In this document: piece by piece, positions 59,976-64,000 of the stretch | Layout of the letters: every line of letters begins with the position of its first letter | Numbering within the stretch: the first letter of the stretch is position 1 | NCBI RefSeq assembly: GCF_019710575.1 | Contig: NZ_JAHWFK010000027.1 | Coordinates: forward strand, 1-64,000 | Source of the DNA: Paractinoplanes polyasparticus | GTDB lineage: Bacteria; Actinomycetota; Actinomycetes; Mycobacteriales; Micromonosporaceae | DNA: 64,000 nt | Reading direction: 5' to 3' | The notes under the pieces: model-generated | Told to the model about the DNA's origin: nothing | Databases searched by the model: none | What the model saw: the letters and a program-made list of their open reading frames with translations, nothing else | Position numbers and translations under genes: made by a program

Positions 59976-61361
59976 GTGACAACGAGTTCGCGCGGGCCGG
60001 CCGGAAAGCCGGCCCGCGCCACTACCGGCACCCCGCATCCCACCACCCCGCCGCCGGCCGCGAAGCGAATGAGAACCCAGTCCCTCTCGGACGGCGCGAA
60101 GCGCACGATCCTGCCCAGCGGGCTGCGCATCGTCACGGAGTCGATCCCGACCACGCGCAGCGCCGCCCTCGGCGTCTGGGTCGGCGTGGGGTCGCGGGAC
60201 GAGACGCCCGGCATGTCCGGCGCCTCGCACTTCCTCGAGCACCTGTTGTTCAAGGGCACCCACAAGCGCACCGCGTTGCAGATCTCGTCCGAGATCGAGG
60301 CGGTGGGCGGCGAGACCAACGCCTTCACCACGAAGGAATACACCTGCTACTACGCGCGGGTGCTCGACGCCGACCTGCCGCTCGCGGTCGACGTGCTGTG
60401 CGACGCCGTGGCTGACTCGATCATGGAGCCGGCCGACGTCGAGACCGAGCGCGGGGTGATCCTCGAAGAGATCGCGATGCACGAGGACGAGCCCGGCGAC
60501 GAGGTGCACGACGTCTTCACCGAGGCGATCTTCGGCAATCACCCGCTGGGCCGGCTGATCTCGGGGACCGAGGAATCGATCACTCCGATGACCCGGAACC
60601 AGATCCACAGCTTCTACCGCCGGCGTTACAAGGCGCCGCACATCGTGGTGGCGGCGGCCGGCAACCTCGACCACGCCACGGTCGTCCGGCTGGTCCGCAA
60701 GGCTCTGGCCGGCACCGCGCTCGACTCCGAGCCGGCTGACCCGGCGCCGCCGCGGTCGGGTTCGAAGCGGGTGCCCACCCAGAAGCCGCACGTGGTCGTG
60801 CGCAACCGGGACACCGAGCAGGGCCACCTGGTGCTGGGCGGGGTCGGCATCGGCCGCCGCGACGAGCGCCGCTTCGCGATGGGCGTGCTCAACAACGTGC
60901 TGGGCGGCGGCATGTCGAGCCGGCTCTTCCAGGAGATCCGCGAGAAGCGGGGCCTGGCCTACTCGGTCTACTCGTACGCGAGCCAGTACGCCGACGCCGG
61001 TCTGTTCGGCGTCTACGCGGGCTCCGCCCCCGGCAAGTCCGACGAGGTGCTCGACCTCGTGCGGGTGGAACTCGACCGGGTGGCGACCCACGGCATCAGC
61101 GCCGAGGAGATCGCCCGGGGCAAGGGCATGGTCAAGGGCTCGTACGTCCTGGGTCTCGAGGACACCGGCTCGCGGATGAGCCGCCTGGCCAAGTCCGAGC
61201 TGCTCTACGGCGAGCTCATGGGGGTCGACGACCTGCTGGCCCGGGTCGACGCGGTCACCACCGACGAGGTGAACGAGGCGGCGGCGGATCTGCTGACCCA
61301 GCCGATGTCGCTCGCCGTGGTCGGACCCTTCGACGAGAACGCGTTCGGAGCGCACCGCTAA
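59976..61361 (+). CDS. M16-family zinc metallopeptidase
   Basis: 461 residues, GTG start 6 bp after pnp. An inverted zinc motif HFLEHLLF (HxxEH) is followed about 75 residues later by the Glu in EEIAMHEDEPGDEVHD. The C-terminal half has GLAYSVYSYASQYADAGLFG and the R-Y-like contact region, so both M16 half-domains are present. It is the gene conserved after pnp in mycobacteria (PepR). Probable cytoplasmic peptide-processing enzyme. Confidence 0.93.
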   Translation: MTTSSRGPAGKPARATTGTPHPTTPPPAAKRMRTQSLSDGAKRTILPSGLRIVTESIPTTRSAALGVWVGVGSRDETPGMSGASHFLEHLLFKGTHKRTALQISSEIEAVGGETNAFTTKEYTCYYARVLDADLPLAVDVLCDAVADSIMEPADVETERGVILEEIAMHEDEPGDEVHDVFTEAIFGNHPLGRLISGTEESITPMTRNQIHSFYRRRYKAPHIVVAAAGNLDHATVVRLVRKALAGTALDSEPADPAPPRSGSKRVPTQKPHVVVRNRDTEQGHLVLGGVGIGRRDERRFAMGVLNNVLGGGMSSRLFQEIREKRGLAYSVYSYASQYADAGLFGVYAGSAPGKSDEVLDLVRVELDRVATHGISAEEIARGKGMVKGSYVLGLEDTGSRMSRLAKSELLYGELMGVDDLLARVDAVTTDEVNEAAADLLTQPMSLAVVGPFDENAFGAHR

Positions 61362-61372
61362 CCTTGGACCCC

Positions 61373-62341
61373 GTGACGACGCTGGAGACCCCACCGCCGC
61401 CCACCCCTGCCGTGACGCCGGAGCAGCGCAAGCGCCGGATCATCGGCATGACGGTGTGGGCGGCGGCCTTCGTGGTGTTCGTGTGGCTGGTCGGCGTGCC
61501 GACCAGCGACCTCCTCACCGCCTTCGGCTGGCTGTGGCTGGCCACCATCGCCTGGCGCAATTATCTGCCCTGGCGAGAACACCTGCTCTTCGTGCGCGAC
61601 TGGGGCCCGGTCGTGCTGTTGCTGGTCTTCTACAACGTCTCGCGCGGGGCCGCCGACAAGCTCTTCGAACCGCACGTCTTTCCCCTGATCGACGCCGACG
61701 TGGCCATGTTCGGGTGGCTCACCGACGGTCAGATCCCCACCGTCTGGCTGCAGGAGCACCTGTACGACCCCAAGCACGTCCCCTGGTGGGAGGTGGTCAC
61801 CACCGTGGTGTACATCTCGCACTTCCTCACCGTGCCGACGGTGGCCGTGGTGCTCTGGGTCCGCAACCGCGGCGTGTCCTACCGGTTCATCCGCCGCTGG
61901 ATCACGCTGAGCATGGCCGGCCTGATCACGTACTTCCTCTACCCGGCGGCGCCCCCGTGGTGGGCCTCCTTCTACGGCTTCCTGCCCGACCAAGTCGCGC
62001 GGTTCTCGTCGCGCGGCCTCGACGTCATCGGCCTGCACGGCGCCGGCAACACCTTGAACGCGCTGCAGGTGCACCAGTCCAACCCGGTGGCCGCCATGCC
62101 GTCCCTGCACACCGCGTACGCGATGATGGCCGTCGCCTTCTTCCTGCCGATGGTCCGCCGCCGGTGGTGGCCGCTGCTGCTCGCGTACCCGCTCGCCATG
62201 ACGTTCACGCTGGTCTACACGGGCGAGCACTACGTGATCGACGTGTTCGTCGGCTGGCTGTACGTCGGTGCGGTGTTCGCGGCGGTGGGCTTCGCCGAAC
62301 GCTGGTGGGCCCGGCGGACGTCGGCGCGCCCGGCGGACTAA
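61373..62341 (+). CDS. PAP2-superfamily membrane phosphatase/phosphotransferase (Aur1/Ipt1-like)
   Basis: 322 residues from GTG 61373 (TTG 61364 possible). Six membrane segments. The active-site motifs of the PAP2_3 group are AAMPSLHTAYAMM (PSLH) and YTGEHYVIDVFVGW (His, Asp); an upstream YNVSRGAADKLF is characteristic. Actinobacterial members may act on inositol-phospholipid or polyprenyl phosphates. TAACCT ends 8 nt before the GTG, consistent with a leaderless transcript overlapping the stop of the peptidase gene. Confidence 0.85.
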   Translation: MTTLETPPPPTPAVTPEQRKRRIIGMTVWAAAFVVFVWLVGVPTSDLLTAFGWLWLATIAWRNYLPWREHLLFVRDWGPVVLLLVFYNVSRGAADKLFEPHVFPLIDADVAMFGWLTDGQIPTVWLQEHLYDPKHVPWWEVVTTVVYISHFLTVPTVAVVLWVRNRGVSYRFIRRWITLSMAGLITYFLYPAAPPWWASFYGFLPDQVARFSSRGLDVIGLHGAGNTLNALQVHQSNPVAAMPSLHTAYAMMAVAFFLPMVRRRWWPLLLAYPLAMTFTLVYTGEHYVIDVFVGWLYVGAVFAAVGFAERWWARRTSARPAD

Positions 62342-62350
62342 ATTATCCGT
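62339..62350 (+). promoter_or_regulatory. -10 element of dapB
   Basis: TAAATT (62339-62344) followed by 6 nt and the GTG start at 62351. The hexamer contains the TAA stop codon of the PAP2 gene. No Shine-Dalgarno is present. Confidence 0.5.
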
Positions 62351-63109
62351 GTGACGAACCAGGCAGACCCGATCCGCGTCGGCGTTCTCGGAGCCCGGGG
62401 CCGCATGGGCCTCGAGGTGTGCAAGGCGGTCGACGCCGCCGATGACATGGAACTGGTCGCGATGCTCGACCAGGGCGACGAGCTGTTCAAGGCCTCCGAC
62501 GCCGGCGCCCAGGTATTCGTCGACTTCACCACGCCCGACGTGGTGATGGACAACCTGCACTGGGCGGTCGAGCAGGGCATCAGCATGGTCGTCGGCACGA
62601 CCGGCTTCACCGCGCAACGGCTCGACCAGGTCCGCGAATGGGTGACCGCCCAGCCCGGGGTCGGTGTGCTGGTCGCGCCCAACTTCGGCCTCGGCGCGGT
62701 GCTGATGATGCAGTTCGCGGCCCGCGCGGCGCGCTGGTTCGACTCGGTCGAGATCATCGAGCAGCACCACCCGCGCAAGCTCGACGCCCCGAGCGGCACG
62801 TCGACCCACACGGCCCAGCTGATCGCCCAGGCCCGGTCCGAGGCGGGTCTCGGCCCGATGCCCGACGCCACCAAGGACGAGGTCGACGGCGCTCGCGGCG
62901 CCGACATCGACGGCGTACGCATCCACTCGGTGCGTGCCGCGGGCCTGGTCGCCCATCAGGAGGTGCTGTTCGGCTCGCTCGGCGAGACGCTCACCATCCG
63001 CCACGACTCGCTCGACCGGGTGTCCTTCATGCCCGGCGTCCTGCTCGGCGTCCGCAAGATCCTCCACCGCCCCGGCCTGACCGTAGGGCTAGACAGCTTC
63101 TTGGACTGA
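62351..63109 (+). CDS. dapB: 4-hydroxy-tetrahydrodipicolinate reductase
   Basis: 252 residues, GTG start. Lysine/DAP pathway enzyme. NAD(P)-binding RVGVLGARGRMGLEVCKAV, VVGTTGF, APNFGLGAVLMMQFA, catalytic EQHHPRKLDAPSGT (His-His and Lys) and SVRAAGLVAHQEVLFG. Length typical of the family. It overlaps the convergent glycosidase gene by 21 bp at the 3' end. Confidence 0.96.
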   Translation: MTNQADPIRVGVLGARGRMGLEVCKAVDAADDMELVAMLDQGDELFKASDAGAQVFVDFTTPDVVMDNLHWAVEQGISMVVGTTGFTAQRLDQVREWVTAQPGVGVLVAPNFGLGAVLMMQFAARAARWFDSVEIIEQHHPRKLDAPSGTSTHTAQLIAQARSEAGLGPMPDATKDEVDGARGADIDGVRIHSVRAAGLVAHQEVLFGSLGETLTIRHDSLDRVSFMPGVLLGVRKILHRPGLTVGLDSFLD

Positions 63110-64000
63110 GATCCCGTCCGGCAGGCCGGTGAGCTTGCCGTCGGCGAAATCGACCGGTTGACCGGCGATCTGCAGGCCCGTCACCTGGGGAGCGCCGGGG
63201 ATCGGCCGTACGCGGACCACGCCGTTGGGCACATCCGGCTCGAGGCCCAGCAACGCCTGGACGATGAGCACCGCGGCGGCGGCCGACCAGGCCTGCGGAT
63301 GGCACGACGCCGGATAGGGCATGGGCCGCGAGATGTCGATGCGCGCGTCCCCGCCGTACAACTCGGGAAGCCGGAAGCCGAACGCCTCGCCCGCCGTCAG
63401 CAGGCCGTCGATGAGACGGCCGGCCTCGGCTGCGAAGCCGGCCCGGGCCAGACCCGCGGCGACGATCGCGGTGTCGTGCGTCCAGACCGACCCGCAGTGG
63501 TACGACAGGGGAGCGAACCCGCCGTCGCCGGACGACATCGTGCGCAGGCCGTAGCCACCGGACATGCTCTCGGACCCGAGCGCCACGGCGATCCGGGCCT
63601 CTTCCTCGGCGGTCAGCAGGCCGGTGCCCAGCAGGTGGCCGATGTTGCTGGTCAGCGCGTCGACCGGCCGCTTGTCGCGGTCGAGGGCGAGCGCCGGATA
63701 GCGGCCGCCGTCGACCCAGAACGCGCCGCGGAACCGGGTCTCGAGCGCGTCGGCGTACGCCCGCCACCGGGCGCCGCCGGGCCGGCCGAACGCGTCGAGC
63801 AGCGCGGCGCCGTCGAGGGCGGCCCGGTAGGCGTACCCCTGCACCTCGGCCAGCGCGATGGGCGGCTCCGCGAGCCGGCCGTCGTGGAAGCGCACCGCGT
63901 CGTGCGAGTCCTTCCAGCCCTGATTGGCCAGGCCGCGGCCGGTCGGGTCGAGGTATTCGAGGAAGCCGTCGCCGTCCGGGTCGGCGTGGTCGGCGAGCCA
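63089..64000 (-). CDS. Glycogen-debranching-type glucosidase (GH63/amylo-alpha-1,6-glucosidase-like), 5' end outside window
   Basis: The last 303 residues of a gene entering from the right edge. An (alpha/alpha)6-barrel C-terminal part is recognisable: GRGLANQGWKDSHDAVRFHD, LAEVQGYAYRA, SGGYGLRTMSS, YHCGSVWTHDTAIVAAGLAR, RPMPYPASCHPQAWSAAA. This matches actinobacterial amylo-alpha-1,6-glucosidase/trehalase-like proteins usually annotated as glycogen debranching enzyme. The catalytic acids lie partly outside the window. It overlaps dapB convergently. Confidence 0.85.
   Translation of the reverse strand, partial: WLADHADPDGDGFLEYLDPTGRGLANQGWKDSHDAVRFHDGRLAEPPIALAEVQGYAYRAALDGAALLDAFGRPGGARWRAYADALETRFRGAFWVDGGRYPALALDRDKRPVDALTSNIGHLLGTGLLTAEEEARIAVALGSESMSGGYGLRTMSSGDGGFAPLSYHCGSVWTHDTAIVAAGLARAGFAAEAGRLIDGLLTAGEAFGFRLPELYGGDARIDISRPMPYPASCHPQAWSAAAAVLIVQALLGLEPDVPNGVVRVRPIPGAPQVTGLQIAGQPVDFADGKLTGLPDGISVQEAV

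Noticed and set aside
57408..61394. 1328-residue minus-strand protein
   Set aside because: It is the antisense of pnp and the M16 peptidase gene, rich in Asp/Arg/Gly/Leu as expected from high third-position GC, and has no family feature.

Overview
The window is about 71-75% GC, uses many GTG starts, and encodes actinobacterial proteins throughout. The conserved gene order (dprA-comM-yraN / rpsB-tsf-pyrH-frr-cdsA-rlmN / DUF2631 / dxr-site-2 protease-ispG-GNAT / map / rimP-nusA-ylxR-infB-rbfA-nrnA-dinF-truB-ribF-rpsO-pnp-M16 peptidase-dapB) is the one known from Mycobacterium and other Actinobacteria. Several lineage-type proteins point to Micromonosporaceae (Actinoplanes/Micromonospora relatives). 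That placement is inferred from remembered family resemblance, not from a search.

Layout. 1-1100 is a degenerate tandem array of units of roughly 65-80 bp that runs off the left edge. 1100-1574 has no recognisable gene. At 1575-2371 a proline-rich hypothetical gene (-) and a small AlpA-like HTH gene (+) diverge from a region rich in TAGTC/GACTA boxes. 2446-5505 (-) is the dprA-comM-yraN cluster. 5662-13123 (+) carries a membrane protein, rpsB-tsf, pyrH-frr-cdsA, rlmN and a multi-DivIVA-module protein. 13179-17765 is more variable: DUF2631, a metallo-beta-lactamase/Rieske fusion, a phytoene-dehydrogenase-like flavoprotein and a YihY-type membrane protein. 17835-22443 holds two MEP isoprenoid genes (dxr, ispG) around a site-2 protease, plus a GNAT enzyme read convergently.

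22500-41100 is the accessory part. It has a PadR repressor with a very strong operator, a maltokinase-cap-like protein, an LLM flavin oxidoreductase, a two-component system followed by an ABC-2 exporter, and a MerR regulator. These are followed by a gamma-glutamylation amine-catabolism cluster (APC permease, glutamine-synthetase-like ligase, aldehyde dehydrogenase, SDR, two class-I amidotransferase-type hydrolases). The section ends with a 1192-residue hybrid kinase/receiver/SpoIIE phosphatase/RsbW-like protein facing a convergent STAS anti-anti-sigma factor.

41210-63109 returns to housekeeping: methionine aminopeptidase, a VIT-type metal transporter, a nucleotidyltransferase-like protein and a ferritin-like/lipoprotein pair. 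These lead into the rimP-nusA-ylxR-infB, rbfA-nrnA, MATE, truB, ribF, rpsO, pnp, M16 peptidase, PAP2 and dapB series. The right edge cuts a glycogen-debranching-type glycosidase (-).

Many genes have a TAnnnT-like -10 hexamer ending 5-8 nt before the start codon and no Shine-Dalgarno, as expected for leaderless transcripts. The most unusual items are the left-edge tandem array, the PadR operator with 17-bp arms, the MBL-Rieske fusion, the one-polypeptide phosphorelay/partner-switching protein, the structured intergenic region at 29.76-30.01 kb, and a tRNA-3'-half-like element at 35.5 kb.
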